A stretch of 64,000 nucleotides of DNA. Source: Termitomyces sp. T153. Lineage: Eukaryota; Basidiomycota; Agaricomycetes; Agaricales; Lyophyllaceae. Within the stretch, counting starts at the first letter, position 1. Every line of letters begins with the position of its first letter. The notes beneath the pieces were generated by a model that made no database searches, was not told where the DNA came from, and saw only the letters and a list, made by a program, of their open reading frames with translations. Location: positions 124,001 to 188,000 of the forward strand of contig JACKQL020000022.1 of NCBI GenBank assembly GCA_018296165.2, given 5' to 3'. Shown here piece after piece: positions 35,877-48,879 of the stretch. The translations under genes were made by a program, and so were the position numbers.

Positions 35877-36660
35877 CTAGTTACAAACAAATAAATCAGT
35901 GATCTGCGAAGCAACCATTGCTCGAGACTCCTGGAGACAAATTTGCCTTTCAAAAGAGGCCAAAACACAATCTAAATCTAAATCGCGTGCCACTGGATCC
36001 TCCATACTGCCTGTGTCATGTTTGATTAGTGAAACAGCTTGCTCAGTAATCTCCGCATCTTCTCGTGCTTTCCGTGCAGCAAGGACAGCCTGGCATATAT
36101 GCTCATCAGTTGCCTGTTCAATATGATATGTATATCTCGTCATATGGGTTGAGAAGAGCCTCAATGGTCATTCTGTTTTGAGATTGAAGGACACCGGTTG
36201 ACTGCAGCTGATCGAGAGCTTCTTCGACTTCCTTCTCTGCTTCTGTGATTGGATCAAGCTGGTTGGTAGTGTCTGCCATGTTGAGTAGAGCCATGACTGG
36301 TATTTTAGGCTGGGAAACAAGCTGATCCATGTCAGGGAGGATGCCAGGTTTATGCCAACAGTGCCTAATAGTGGTTGTATCCACCTCATCCCATGCATCA
36401 TTGGCCAATTGCATAGCCTCGAGTTGATTGATGTCGTATATCTCCGATGCTGTGACTCGAGAGCCATAGGAATCAATGGTGTATTCAATATAGGAAGCAT
36501 GATAGTGTGCTTTTAAAGCATCTGATAATGCCTTGATCCATTCGCTGGACATGTGCATAAGATTTGGTTTGAAGTTTTTGACACAGATGTTTTGAAGACC
36601 CTCTGGAACATTGTAGCCTTCTTTGAGTCTTTCAAGTGATCTGAGAACCATAATGAACAA
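35877..36660 (-). pseudogene. pogo/Fot1-type transposase C-terminus
   Basis: Minus strand reads SEIYDINQLEAMQLANDAWDEV then TTTIRHCWHKPGILPD, the typical end of DDE_1 (CENP-B-like, Tc1/mariner superfamily) transposases, where the host-type W-x-x-V-x-x-x-TI-x-x-CW-x-x-GIL motif follows the catalytic core. It continues as EQATDEHICQAVLAARKA after one frameshift near 36130-36150 and stops at 35877. The N-terminal HTH and DDE core are missing upstream, where the sequence changes to unrelated material. A relic of a cut-and-paste element. Confidence 0.72.
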
Positions 36661-37276
36661 GACAACAAGTGCTTTTGGCTATAGAGAAAATCAATCTGTT
36701 GCTAATGACACCTCTACTGTCTAATTGAGTCAAATTACATGTGTATCCATGAAGATATCACATCAAAACTATGAGTTATGACCTACAAAATGCTATGGGT
36801 TATGTTGTATAGGAGAGTTATGGGCTATAGGGTCAAATTTGCTGCGGACCAACCCTGTGGATATGACATCTTATGGAGTATGACAGAGTATGGGTTATAC
36901 CTGGTATGCACTAAGACAGAGTTGACTGTATATCTGTATTCCTCCTTGACATCTCAAAATACATTGTTCCCCAATGCTGGAATAAGGACCACTGACTATG
37001 CCAAAAATACAACAACTGACTAGGAAGGTCTTTGGAGGAAAAGGAGTATTACAAGAAGAAGAAATAATGGCAGACTGTGCCAAGGCCTGACCATGTGGTA
37101 TAACAATGCCCAGGCCAGTGACCAGCTCACCACCGACAGGAAAAACACATGGGAATCTCATGGTCCATGCACAGTGGGAGAACTATAAAAAGGGGGGAAA
37201 CTTGGGGATGTGAAGCAAGCAATTATATGCAATGGCTTAGAATCCCTAGGGAGCAAGTTTCTTGAGCCCATAGCAC

Positions 37277-38707
37277 TTAGTAGCACTGCTGGCAGGCAAA
37301 GCTGTTTCCTTTGGAAAAAGTGATCAGGAAACCTTGCAGTGGTCTATATACAGTTGCAGTGGTCCACATACAGTTGCAGTGGTCTATATACAGTTGCAGT
37401 GGTCTATATACAGTTGCAGTGGTCTGGAGCATATTATAAGCTAAGAGGAAATGAACCATGGAAAAGCCAACAGTAGATACAAGCTCACAGTCTTCAGACA
37501 TCAACTCTTGACATTGCCTTTGTAAGGTAAGATCTATGATCTGTGCAAACTGCTGATCAATCCCACAGACACCACAGACAGCAATTTTCTCTCCTTCGGC
37601 AAAAGTGGCACTCTTTATGAACTGTTCAGCTGCCTCTAATGGTATGGAGGTAACAAAAGTGCCAGTATGGAAACAATATAAATCACAGTTGTTTGTTGTA
37701 AGGTTGTCAATAAGAAGTATACTCTCATTGGGAGAAATGACTGTGTTTCCACTATATAGATTAGTATCATTTGACAATGGAATACTCAAATACCTACATC
37801 CTACCCAATAGAAGTCTCCTCCATTCAATCATAGCATTGTCTTCATTGCAGCTAACACTAGTAATATTTTTGTTTAGAGGCTATTCTTCTGAAACTTGAT
37901 AGACACTCACATCTTGTCTTGTTCAAGGAAAGTAGAGAGTATATAGCAATTTGCAAGGCCAATGAATTGAAGGGAACAAGGAATAGCTGTGTGTAGCTTG
38001 ACATCTCAGAGGAGTATCAAGCTTTCTGAAGTCAATTTGTCAGCACAACAATTTGTATAATGAAGAAAGGACTCACTACTGTGTAGTTTGAACATCTTGA
38101 ATAGCCCAGAATGGCTGGCTACTGCAAGCCTTCTATTCACATGGTCATAGTCCTGGGCTTTGACTGGATCATTAACATCAAATGGAAATGTTGTTGTTGC
38201 TTCATTCTGCAGGAATTTCTAATGAACAGACTGGTAAAGGGATTATGAATCAAGACAAGGAAGAGAGATAGCATGCACCATTCCTTTGGCATCCTTGGGG
38301 CAAAGAGTATGAGACCCTCAACCAGGACCAATGGTGATCCAATTCAAAAAACCTTCTCAAGACAAGTCACATGGAGCCATTCAATTGATGTTATCTGTGC
38401 CCAATTTTGGCTGCAGTACAATTGTATGCAATGACCAGCAGAGAGATCCCAAGCTATTATGGTGTCATCATGTCATCATCACTTAGCAGCCCTTTGTCAA
38501 CAAACAAAAAATCTCAAAGTGAGTTTTCATACCTCTGGAGAGCAATATCTGTCCATTGGGAGAGAATACAAGACAGTTCACAGCTTTCAGGCAGCCTTCA
38601 AGGCAGTGGCAAATGGTATATTGTTTTGACTTGATAGAAAGCATGCCAGCAATGCACTGTAGAGATAAGAAAGTCATACAGTACCATTCTGAGTGAGTAT
38701 GAAACAA
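37277..38707 (-). pseudogene. WD40-repeat gene remnant
   Basis: Minus-strand fragments resemble WD40 blades: AVNCLVFSPNGQILLS (38.6 kb), and SPNESILLIDNL with FHTGTFVTSIPLE, SATFAEGEKIAVCG (37.5-37.8 kb). They are separated by stops and non-coding sequence and their order suits a single gene read right to left. No start or complete blade set was found. Confidence 0.4.
37336..37426. repeat. 20-bp tandem repeat
   Basis: cagttgcagtggtctatata repeated about 4.5 times with two substitutions in one unit. Confidence 0.9.
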
Positions 38708-38709
38708 CT

Positions 38710-40316
38710 ATGAAGAGTCTAGCAGTTGAAGTTAGAACATGCTTCTGACTACTGGCAAATGGCTTTTATAATGAGATTGAACTTTGAGTAAAGAACAAGG
38801 CATCAAACCTTAAAAGAACAATGAGAGTCCTGATATAGCCTTGTGCCCCACAAAGTTGAAGTAGGTGAGAACTAGACAATGCATTGTCATAAGAACTGAG
38901 CTTCTATTTTTCTTTCAACTTATAGACAATGCCTTACATTGAAAAACACTGCCCTTTCATTTCTCAGCACATCAATTTAGGCCATCTTCTTATCCTTCAT
39001 GAGTTGTAATCACTCCCTGTATTTGCTTCTTATATAAGAACTTGCAGCATGAGTCTCCCAGATGCAACAATGAAAAATCAGTCAATCTAGATGACCAGAA
39101 GGTGAGAGAAGTGCAAGGTGAGAAAGTAAGGACTAGGAATCTAGCATTAAATGATGGTGGTCTGGAGCCTCAAGACAGCAAGGACAAACCCTCCAAGTGC
39201 AGACTCCAGAACAAGACAGCTGAATGGATCAAGCAAGCTGACAATTGTGACATACCACTATCCAGGAACTGTACAGTCATCACAAAATTGCTCCTGCTGG
39301 GAGAAGATTGATGTGATCAGGAACAATGAAATTTTGTTAGGCCCCACCAGAAGTTGCTGAACCAATAATCAAGAAACTGAATGGGTGGCCTGGTTTCCCT
39401 CACTCCAATGGACACAATGTTGAAGTAGAGCTCCTCAAACTAAGCTGGTCCGAAGGTCAATACAATGCCCTCCACATAAGTTCTGACAAGTACTTCCCAT
39501 CTTGCTCACTGTGCTGACACATTTTACTGTATCAGAATGTAGTGAAGATGGCTGCAAATGACCAACTTGACATGGCAAAGTCTTTTGTTATCAAAAACAG
39601 GATGTTATCAAATCTATATGCAACTCAGTGAGAACATGACTAGCAGCTTCAGATTCTTCAAACTCTTGCTGACAGTTTTGCATGCTGATGATTCTTGGTG
39701 GCCCTCACTCCAGCAGTATGCTGAGTGCTGGCCAGTTTGCAGCTACTGAAAGTGGGGGCCAATAGTCATAAGGATTTTCAGGTGAATCATTGCAAGCAGC
39801 AGTGGCCAAGATGTCTCAAAGCAAGGCAAGGTATAGTGTCATTATGAGTAATCAATCATCTTATTACTAGTCAAAGTACAACCCAAACCTCATTATTCAT
39901 TGAAGAAATATATACATACATTGTTCTACATTCTCCAAACAATGAATACAATCAATGGATTGGCCTGTGAGAGCTTACATGATGCTCAATTTGACTGTAA
40001 GATTACAGAGGGAGTGACACTAAGAATGATGAAGAATCACATCCAAAAGATTTGGATTGTTCATGAATGAAACATGTCAGGCACTCCCTCTTCAAACTCT
40101 TTGGCCAACTTCTGTGCAATGCCAAGGTTATTCATGGTTCTAATCAGTGCCACATGGCACACATCTACATGTAAGGGTTAGCATACAGGAGGATGTATAG
40201 GAGGGGTCTGAGCTCAAAGAACACATGGATTCAATGGGCAGAAATAACAAACTGACAACCATAGATTTTCAGTAAGGTAAAAAAAATGATATGGTGCCAG
40301 AACATGGCATTCCTAC
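38710..40316. other. CpG-poor unassigned sequence
   Basis: No supported coding frame. CpG is almost absent (for example one CpG in 39001-39600), suggesting long-methylated repeat sequence. Confidence 0.5.
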
Positions 40317-40911
40317 TGGAGAACCTTCTTGCAAGCTGAGCCATTGACAAGCAACCTTGGCTGCCAAACATATAAAATTTCTTACTCATACTTATGTTCT
40401 ACTTATTAAAGACTCTTCTAGTATATATATCTACTTTGTAACACAATGAATGATATACATCAATTTGACCTTTCAACCAGTTATGGGTCCTGCTCACAAC
40501 TAAACTCTCAACTCACATACACTTGTATTCAACATCAAACTCATCCTACTTGCCCCCCCCTCCACTCTACATCAATATGACATCTGAATCTTTAAAACCC
40601 TTACTCCACCATTGCATTCAAAAGCAATGCTGTTTTTCATGCACACAGCAGGCACATCAACATCTGACATCATTTTGTATGTGAACACATAACTTCTAAT
40701 GAAGTTACAATCTTCCTCTGCACATCAAAAACAAATTGCACAAACATGTTCATGAAAGCTTTGCCACACCCAAATTGTTGAAGACAAGGTTCACCTTCTT
40801 GGGATGACTTCAACTTAAGGGGGGAGAGTTGGAGAACCTTTTGGAAAGCCAAGCCACTGACAAGCAACATTGGCTGCTAAACATATAAAATTCCTTACTC
40901 ATACTTATGGA
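40317..40911 (+). mobile_element. internally deleted Copia-type LTR retrotransposon
   Basis: A short LTR (about 40317-40479, TGGAGAACC...TTTCAACCA) is followed by a tRNA-like priming site (gttatgggtcc) and a start MTSESLKPLL. After about 50 bp the frame becomes the end of Copia RNase H: NAVFHAHSRHINI, a TGA (40665-40667), HHFVCEHI, then MKALPHPN, which match the KHIDIRYHF and FTKALPRP motifs at the C-terminus of Copia polyproteins. Next come a polypurine tract (aacttaaggggggagag) and, at 40830, a second copy of the LTR start, truncated near 40911. Gag, protease, integrase and most of RT are deleted. Confidence 0.7.
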
Positions 40912-40940
40912 GTCAATTATGAAGTTCAGATTGAGAGACT

Positions 40941-41571
40941 GATGATGATGGTTGGAGGGACACTGACCTACAAAATAATGATGGAGAAGTGAAGGGGGGT
41001 CACATGAGCAATATGTCATATCAGGGTGAGTGTAAGGGGACAGCCCCTTTGAAATTGTTCAACTCTATTCCAGGCTTAGTCTGAGGATGATCCACCATTC
41101 TAGCTCATCTGACATACTGCCTGTCATGCCCTGCACCCTTCTGTCCCCATTGATGATGATGGTTGGAGGGACACTGACCTACAAAATAATGATGGAGAAG
41201 TGAAGGGGGTCACATGAGCAATATGTCATATCAGGGTGAGTGTAAGGGGACAGCCCCTTTGAAATTGTTCAACTCTATTCCAGGCTTAGTCTGAAGATGA
41301 TCCACCATTCTAGCTCATCTGACATACTGCCTGTCATGCCCTGCACCCTTCTGTCCCCATTGATGATGATGGTTGGAGGGACACTGACCTACAAAATAAT
41401 GATGGAGAAGTGAAGGGGGGTCACATGAGCAATATGTCATATCAGGGTGAGTGTAAGGGGACAGCCCCTTTGAAATTGTTCAACTCTATTCCAGGCTTAG
41501 TCTGAGGATGATCCACCATTCTAGCTCATCTGACATACTGCCTGTCATGCCCTGCACCCTTCTGTCCCCAT
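40941..41571. repeat. tandem triplication, unit 210-211 bp
   Basis: Three adjacent copies start at 40941, 41152 and 41362 (gatgatgatggttggagg). They differ only by one G in a G run and about one substitution, so the duplication is recent compared with the surrounding decayed sequence. No coding content recognised. Confidence 0.95.
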
Positions 41572-41659
41572 TAGTTGCCTTCTATGAATCACATACTTAG
41601 ACATCAGTAAGTGTTTGCCCATTGACTTCTCATCATTTTTGCTCTGACACTTTTGTCAG

Positions 41660-43626
41660 GCTGAGTTAGCAGCATTGGAAGATGTACAATCAGAAATCAG
41701 CATGCAGTCTGCAAAGGCTTCTGTCAGTAACTGATTCATGCATTTTTCTCTTCTCTGTTGATTCTTTGTTGTTAGGCCACTATTCAAGATCTTCAGAGCC
41801 AATGGACGAGTCTTCAAAACACCCATCAAAATACTCTGAGTCAACACCAGGAGGAATTATTGACTGAATGGAAGAAGGTTCAAGAAAATGCAGTAAGCCT
41901 CTGGCATACCATTTCTCATCATTCCAGTCAACTAAAACACCCTTTTTCTCAGGTTAATCTGGCAGCTTTGGAGTCTGTAGAGTCAGATACCAGTACACAG
42001 TCTGCAACAGAGGCATCAGTTGGTCATCTCCTGCTTTCCTTTGTTCTTACTTATTTTTCAATGTTAGGCGCTTCAGGATCAATTGTCAGCTCTTCAAGAG
42101 GCACACCAAGCTACACAAATTGAACAAAATAATCTTCAAGTTCAATGTGATCAAGCACTGAAACAGATGTAAGAGGCACATTTACAACTTGATCAAGCAC
42201 AAAAGTTGGTTGGCAAGCTCAGAGTTGTATGTCTTTCATTTGTTCTCACTTCCTCGGGTTTCCACTACCTCTGTCACAGGAAAAGAGTACTCATGAAGAC
42301 ACTGTTACCAAGCTTAAACAGAGGATTTCTGCTTTGGAAGGGAAGGTATCCATGCATCCAGCACAAGACCAGAGAGGATGACAAGAGCACTTCTTCAAAT
42401 GACACAACTCAGCCATCTGTCCGTTTCACTAGGAGACTCCAAGGTGGAGCTGCTAGTGATAATGGTAGTGGCAGTGATGTTGAAGATGAAGAAGACTATA
42501 ACAAAGACAATGAAGACAACAATGACAGCATTGTCTATGACAGTGATGACATCAGACCTACTCTTAGAAGACTAAAGGATGAAGTCTTGGCTTTACACAG
42601 TGATTTTGATGTAACCGTGCAGTGTTTCGGTGAGCCCAGACATAGAAAAGCATTGGTGCAGCAGACATTCCCTTTCAAAGTACTGCAAGGCCAAGAAGTA
42701 CAAACTGAACAGCACAACAATACCATGTGCATTGTCCAGAAAGAGATGTGGTCCCTCCTTGGAACAAAGAAGGATAGGGAATTCCTGAATATTGTCTCAG
42801 AAAGACCAGAGCTACTGGCTGCACCCTGAGACATGTTCAATTTTTGTTTCAATGACAATGCTCCTGGACCAAACCTCCAGCACCCACAGATTTATATTGA
42901 GGTTCCTGAGAATATATGGAATGTCTCACTTGCTCAGCAATTTGCTGACATGGTGACAAAAAAGTATCCTGAGAAGGACTTGTCTACAAATATAGTTGCA
43001 CGACATTTCCTCAATCATCTTGACACTCTTTGGAAGGCTTGTGCAAAGGCCTGTCCAAGGGCCAATGAACAGCTGGAGGATGTTCTTGTATGCATGACAG
43101 CCGAGTTTCAAGCTATGAGTCACCATAAGCGAGTTAGGATGAGACAGAAACAAGTATGTGTATCCTTTCTCCATCTTTTCACTGGCTAACTAGCACATTC
43201 AAGCTATACCTCGCAAGGAGTGGTCATTGTGAAGACCAAGTTGAATATGATAATAATCTGGCTTGGAACAAGATGCTTCTCATGGTTAGATCTCTAGGAG
43301 TGGACGGCCAGAGTTCAGATGAGTCTGATGGTGGAGAATATAGAGTCAAAATTCAAACTTGGCATGATCCACATGTTACCAGACTGCTTTGCTACATAGA
43401 TCGAAGTCATCCTACTACTAACATCCTTGGAAATCGACTCCCTGGTAGTGCTCCTTATATCTGTCAAATCAGCAAATGCAAAGAGACTACATGTCTTTAC
43501 AGTGACATTCCTGTGAAGCTTCCTGCAAACTTCTATGACAAGGTGTGGTTCAAGACTCTGGTTCCTGGATTGCAAACCAAGTTGGACCCTCACCCAGTCC
43601 TTAACTTACCTCACTTGCAGAACTAG
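41660..43626 (+). pseudogene. decayed multi-exon gene: coiled coil plus conserved-looking C-terminal domain
   Basis: Successive plus-strand exons with GT-AG boundaries encode coiled-coil pieces (AELAALEDVQSEISMQSAK; LQSQWTSLQNTHQNTLSQH; VNLAALESVESDTSTQSAT; ALQDQLSALQEAHQATQIE; THEDTVTKLKQRISALEGK). Two of these look like duplicated exons. An acidic segment, PTLRRLKDEVLALHSDFDV and a C-terminal region (ARHFLNHLDTLWKACAK; after an intron 43154-43201, MVRSLGVDGQSSDESDGG, HDPHVTRLLCYID, LPANFYDKVWF) follow. The SSDESD...LPxxFYDxxW arrangement is one I associate with unnamed agaricomycete protein families often found near transposons. Stops (TAA near 42170, TGA 42827-42829) show it is broken. Function unknown. 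Confidence 0.5.
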
Positions 43627-43889
43627 TTGATATGATACATGTAGTCTGGTGGATGATAGTAGTCTTGTTTGCACTTACTGTCTGTCAGTTACAGATGTCA
43701 TTACTATTATAGTTTGGCTCTCAATTTATCATTTCTGATACTTGACTGTTGTCCCTACAAAAATGTAGTCTTTGTCGCTCGATGCACTCATACATAATCT
43801 TATCTATGATTTGGCTTATCGCTGATCGTGTTCCCATGATGGGTTATGTAAGAATCAAACACCAGTCAAGTTGGACTTTGACTTGTTGA

Positions 43890-44580
43890 AAACGACCATG
43901 AGCTCTGGGTTCACCCAAGCTCTGTCCCTCCCTCACAAGTTCTGGGTTCACCCAAGCTTGTTGAATTCTGTATCACTTCTGAGTTCATCCAAACTCTACC
44001 ACTGCCTGTGAAGTTCTGGGTCCAACCCAAACTCATGATCACTTGGTTCTAGTTCTTGGCTCAACTCAAACTCCTGTTGTGCTGAGTAATCTTAAGGATC
44101 TCTCTATGATGTAGCCTTGATGGACTAAGGTGTCTGTATCACCATGATGCTACCTCGAAGATCTATTTTTCCAATATATTGCTCACAGATCACACCCACT
44201 TGCTTAACACTCATCGTGTTTTCCATAGGTGAATTACATAATCATCAAACTCCATTGAAGTAGGACTGGAGTTGAACTCGGTTCCCCCAAGCTCTATCCT
44301 TCCCTCATGAGTTCTGGATACATCCAAACTCACTCACACTCCCTCTCAAGTTTTGGGTTTGGGAACCCCAACTCTCAAATTCCCTCCTTTGCTGAGTGAC
44401 TTTGAAGGCATGGGGCTTGATGTACACCTGTAAGGTGCCTTGGGAACAAGACAGTCTCTTCTGTGTGTCAAATACCACCATTGATGAGCTCTGGGTTCAC
44501 CCAAGCTTTATTCCTTACTCATGACACCTGGGTTCACCCAAACTCACTCACTCTTATGATTGTCTGAGCTCTGGGATAAT
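43890..44580. repeat. diverged repeats of a ctctgggttcacccaagc motif
   Basis: The motif recurs about ten times with irregular spacing in blocks at 43.90-44.09, 44.27-44.39 and 44.49-44.58 kb. The flanking phrase around tcatcgtgttttccatagg (44.21 kb) resembles 43.82 kb, so a unit of about 380 bp seems to be duplicated. No coding frame. Confidence 0.6.
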
Positions 44581-44590
44581 ATTCCAAGTT

Positions 44591-45182
44591 CTAATTCTTC
44601 AGAAGACCCCATTGCTCTGTTGTATTTAGGGTGTCTAGTTCCTTGACCATCTCCTTCACTTGAACCACCATCTCTGACAAGTAAGTCGTTCTATTTCCTT
44701 CTTTTGACTTACTTAATGCTTCTCTAGCATCATCTACACTGTCAATATGCCAAAGCATGCCAAGTCCTTCAAGATCCCAATGTGCTGCCCCGTCCTTTGC
44801 CCGAGCAAGTCTCAACTCAAAGGGTACCCCATCCTCAAGCTGGAGAAGAGCCAACAGATTCACATACAGTCTTTTGCTTTGAGTATCTTTCAATTCAATT
44901 GTAGGCCTCTATCCAGCGCAACACCAATGTGTGCATTTGATCTGCCAATGAGGTTTGTGCTGTGAAGTTTGTGGCTCATTTGTGGGAGAAGTGTCAGGGG
45001 GTGCACTTTTGAAGGGAACTCAAGGCAATGGGATATTTGTCAAATGCCTTGCCATCAGTGAGTAATGCTTTGGTCAAGTAAAGAGGAACAAATGTACTGA
45101 CTGGATCAAGTGTGTCTGGGTCTCTCGGAGTGTGAAAGTGATTAGGGAGATCAATGGGGAGGAGGGGATCTACAACAGGCAT
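44591..45182 (-). pseudogene. unrecognised minus-strand reading frames
   Basis: Two frames (45182-44994, 44893-44591) have protein-like composition (PLYLTKALLTDGKAFDKYP; LRLARAKDGAAHWDLEGLG; VVQVKEMVKELDTL) and could be exons of one gene separated by decayed sequence. No family recognised; probably part of an old element together with neighbouring decayed frames. Confidence 0.3.
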
Positions 45183-45744
45183 GATTGCTGGAAGGTCAGT
45201 TCTCTTTTTGTTTATATTTCTTCAGTTTTCTCATATACCACAGGCTGATAAAAGGAACAAGGGAGGGAAAAACTAGTTAATTGTATTGAACATTGAGAAT
45301 CATGCAATGTAATCTGTGGTGAAAGATTGTTCCTTTCATTGTTTCATGTAAGTTTATTAATCTAAGCTTTTAATTCTTTTCTGTTTCTCAATTTACCACA
45401 AGCCCAGGTCACCAAAACATTGGCAACCATCACAGAACTCATGGTCAAGCATCTTCACAGGAAACACGCTACATTTCCTGAAGTGTGTGTGCCACCTCCA
45501 TTCATCACTTTACTTGAAGTCAGATCTTCTGTTACCCTGATATCTACAGTCGCTGGCCGGCTTGTAGCACATCCAACACTCTTTTGGAACTGAAAATGTC
45601 AGTGAACACATCCTCTTCCTTGTTGTATGCAACACTGACCTTGCCAACAGGAACTCCAAGGGTTGACTACAGCTGGGCAACCTCAAGAAGCAGATAGCTG
45701 CCTTGGAGCAGTGAAATGCTGCACTGGCAACTTCCAACTGCCCA

Positions 45745-48115
45745 TTGTCGCCCTCAATACCCCTTACACCTGGTGCAGTGCCCAACTCGGCCTGTCTGTG
45801 TGACAAGATAGCAAAGTTTGAAAAGAAGGGCAGCATACCAGTCCCCAGAGGCAGTTTTGGACTCAGTGCATCACCCATAGCTGAGAATGCACTGCAGAAG
45901 ATGTGTGGTGAGTTGTATGGGAATCATATATTGGGCATGCAAGCTGCAAGCAGAATTCCTGGTGTCAGCCATGCCGGGTTGTCATTTGATATGGGATGCA
46001 TTGTGTTGATGCTGAATTTGGATGTGGCCTGTAATGGTGGTGAAAGATCATTGCAAATATTCAAGACATGTTCCCAGGGCAGATTTCTCCTCTTGCTGCC
46101 CCTCCATCATACCAAGCACCAGTTATTGAAACTCCCTCAATGTCCCAAGAACCAAAGATCTCAATGAATACCACAAAATTCATACCTGATCTAAAACTAA
46201 AACTCAATACTCAATCTGAGGCTACTCCTGCTGTACCAAGACTGACCATGCATGTTCCCACAACTTTGTCCATCACCAAACCTACTGAGATGTTCACCTC
46301 TCCATGAGGTGGGAATGCACACATGTTTGCAGCAAGCCCAAGCCACCTTGCAACCTGCATTACATCCACCACTGTACCTACCCCCAAATCTCAAAGATCT
46401 GGCACTACACCTAACAGGCTTGAGTACTTCCCACCTACTCCCAAGCCAGAAGTCTCCAAATTTGGCAAAGGACATGAGATTACTAGAATTCTCATTGGAG
46501 CATGGAGAGTTGCCCAGCAAGGGTGTGAAGAAGGCAGGTGCTGAGCTGGAGAAGAAGAAAAGACAAGAGGAAATGAAAGGGGGAGAGGAAAGGGAGAAGC
46601 AGCCAGTTGTCAAGGCTGAGGAAGAAAAGAAGAAGTATGCTACCATGGCTAAGGCTCATGTGAAGCAGGAAGCATCAGCGAGCGAGTCAAAAAGCATCTT
46701 CTGCAACCCACTCCTCAGGAGCAAGTCAGCATAGAAACAGAACAAGTTGGTAGACAGTGAGGCCCACAAAGAGAAATCTGTGACCCTCTCCTTTTGCCTG
46801 CTGCCTGAACTGCCTTTCTTTCAAAGCACATTCACCCCCTTAGCAATGACTCCGATACCAGAAAAAGAGGTTGTGCCAGTTGATGCCATGGCGTGGGATG
46901 CAGAGATCAAGTCCCCTGTACAGACATCTCCTAGATCTTTGGAGTATTTTACTAGCCTCAAGCATTTTGTGAGTTCCTCGATGAGTAGTTCCCAACCCTG
47001 AGACAGCATGTCTGCATCATCAGAAATGTCAGAGGATTGGTCAGTCATTCCTATGCCAGTGGAGAATGGTGGTGAAATCGAGAACAAGAATGGATTTTTC
47101 AATGGTCCAGGCATTGGGTGGCCAGTGTTGTCTCCCAAAAAGAGCTTAGGTGTTGGAAGATCAGCATTGTTCACAAATAGGATTTTCAACCAAAATTGAA
47201 AAATGTTGAAGACGTCAATAGTGTCATCTGCAAGTGATGCAAATAGTGCATATGAGGCCATCAGTAAATGCTACTCTCTCTCATTTTTATGTCAATGCTG
47301 ACCTAAGACCTTCAGATCATCTTGCTAAGTCAAAAGCGGGAAAATCTGCAGCATTGCTCATCCCACTGCTCGACCCTGTGTCATTCACACTTGACGTCCC
47401 CATCATCCAGGAGAACAATCAGCTTCTGCCCTCTCCACTAGAACTTATCTCACCAAGGTGGTCTGCATCCCTCTATGTCCTGTCCACATCTCAAATTCTG
47501 CCTATCTTTTCCGCATGTCCCATGAGTTTGTTTTACACTTCTATTCCTCAAATTTCAGAAAATTACACATCTTCTTGTGCATTAGATTCTGTAGGCAAGG
47601 ACAAACTTGTGAGCCCAGATTTCACTTCTCCAACAGGGCCCACACAGCAAAGCATAGATGTGGAGTACTGACCCAGTGGTCGAATGTAAATACCACAAAT
47701 GAACAGCTGTCAAGCCTAGATGCTGCACTTTTCTCAGTGCAGCTGACAAGTCCTGTATATATGCCACATGCTCCAGCACTCGCCATGCACTCTCAAGAGA
47801 CCATCCTTGACTCCCCTATGTGTAACTTTAGCTCTTTGCTCCAGAGAAGTTTTATTGAATGCCAGGATAGTCATTTTTGGGTGTGTCATTGTCCAAACTG
47901 GTACTTTGATCGAGATTGTGGCTGTCTTGGTTTTAGAGAGTATGTATAATCATCATTGCAATACAAGACATGTTCAAATTGCTGGTCAAAACAGAATCAT
48001 TCCACAAGCAGTTTGTGTTTGCTATGGACTCACTATTGATGCCAAGCGCACTGTAGCTTGTGATCTGCCCAAGTGTTTTAGAGGCACCCAGCAGATTCCA
48101 AGTTGGACTGTGTGA
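45745..48115 (+). pseudogene. unrecognised decayed coding region
   Basis: Plus-strand pieces with protein-like composition: CDKIAKFEKKGSIPVPRGSF (a short conserved-looking motif), then Pro/Ser/Thr-rich segments (46.1-46.5 kb), a Lys/Glu-rich helix (AGAELEKKKRQEEMKGGEE), Asp/Glu-containing pieces (EMSEDWSVIPMPVENGGE) and further open frames to 48.1 kb in changing frames. It reads like an old low-complexity host-type gene with several frameshifts. I cannot name the family. Confidence 0.35.
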
Positions 48116-48879
48116 TGAGAGAAGTGCTCAGAGTAAGGAAGAAACTGGCCAGGATTTACCAAGGCTTGAGGCAAATAAATCTAATCTAGAGTTAGGGTAG
48201 CCAAATGATCACAAATGCACACACATTCTTTCTCATAACCCCATCACAATGCCAATCTTTCAGCTCAAATACACCAGCACAGAGCTGACCATGATGCCTA
48301 ATTTTGAGATCCTGTATGATAACATCTGCCTAGGGTCCACCATTTCCATCTATCTGTCACAGGTCAGTGTTGAGATTTTTCTATGACTACACAGAATTAA
48401 CAAGCTTCAGGCATGTGAGTCTCTGTCTTGTGTCATCAAACTGGAGTGCAACAACAACCAACCAATCCTCAACCAGACACAGGAACTCATTGTTGTTGAT
48501 GAACCCCCCTCAATAACACCATCCAACCAATCAAGAGTCAACCAGACATGCACAATGATGCTGTCCCAGGTAGTTGCACAGCGCTTGGGCCACATAAAAT
48601 CTCAATCTGCTCATTACTGACTGTATAGCATTCCATGCACTGTCCATGGCTGGTGAATTCGAATTCAAGAGGCTTGTAGATCGGATTGATTTTGGTGATT
48701 TTCCTTGTAAGTCAATGCCCTGTCTGTCCTGCTGATTTAGCCCTCATTTTTCTTGGCTTCAGCTGTTGTTCATCTGTTTCTTGGAGTTTCTTGGAAGTCT
48801 ATAATTTTGTACACTATGTTACCAACTCAGTACTATGTATTAAGCATCTTGATGAGTGAATCAATGGTCACATGCTGAG

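Noticed and set aside
37336..41571. CRISPR-like array from the 20-bp and 210-bp repeats
   Set aside because: Repeats are directly contiguous without unique spacers, and the context is eukaryotic.
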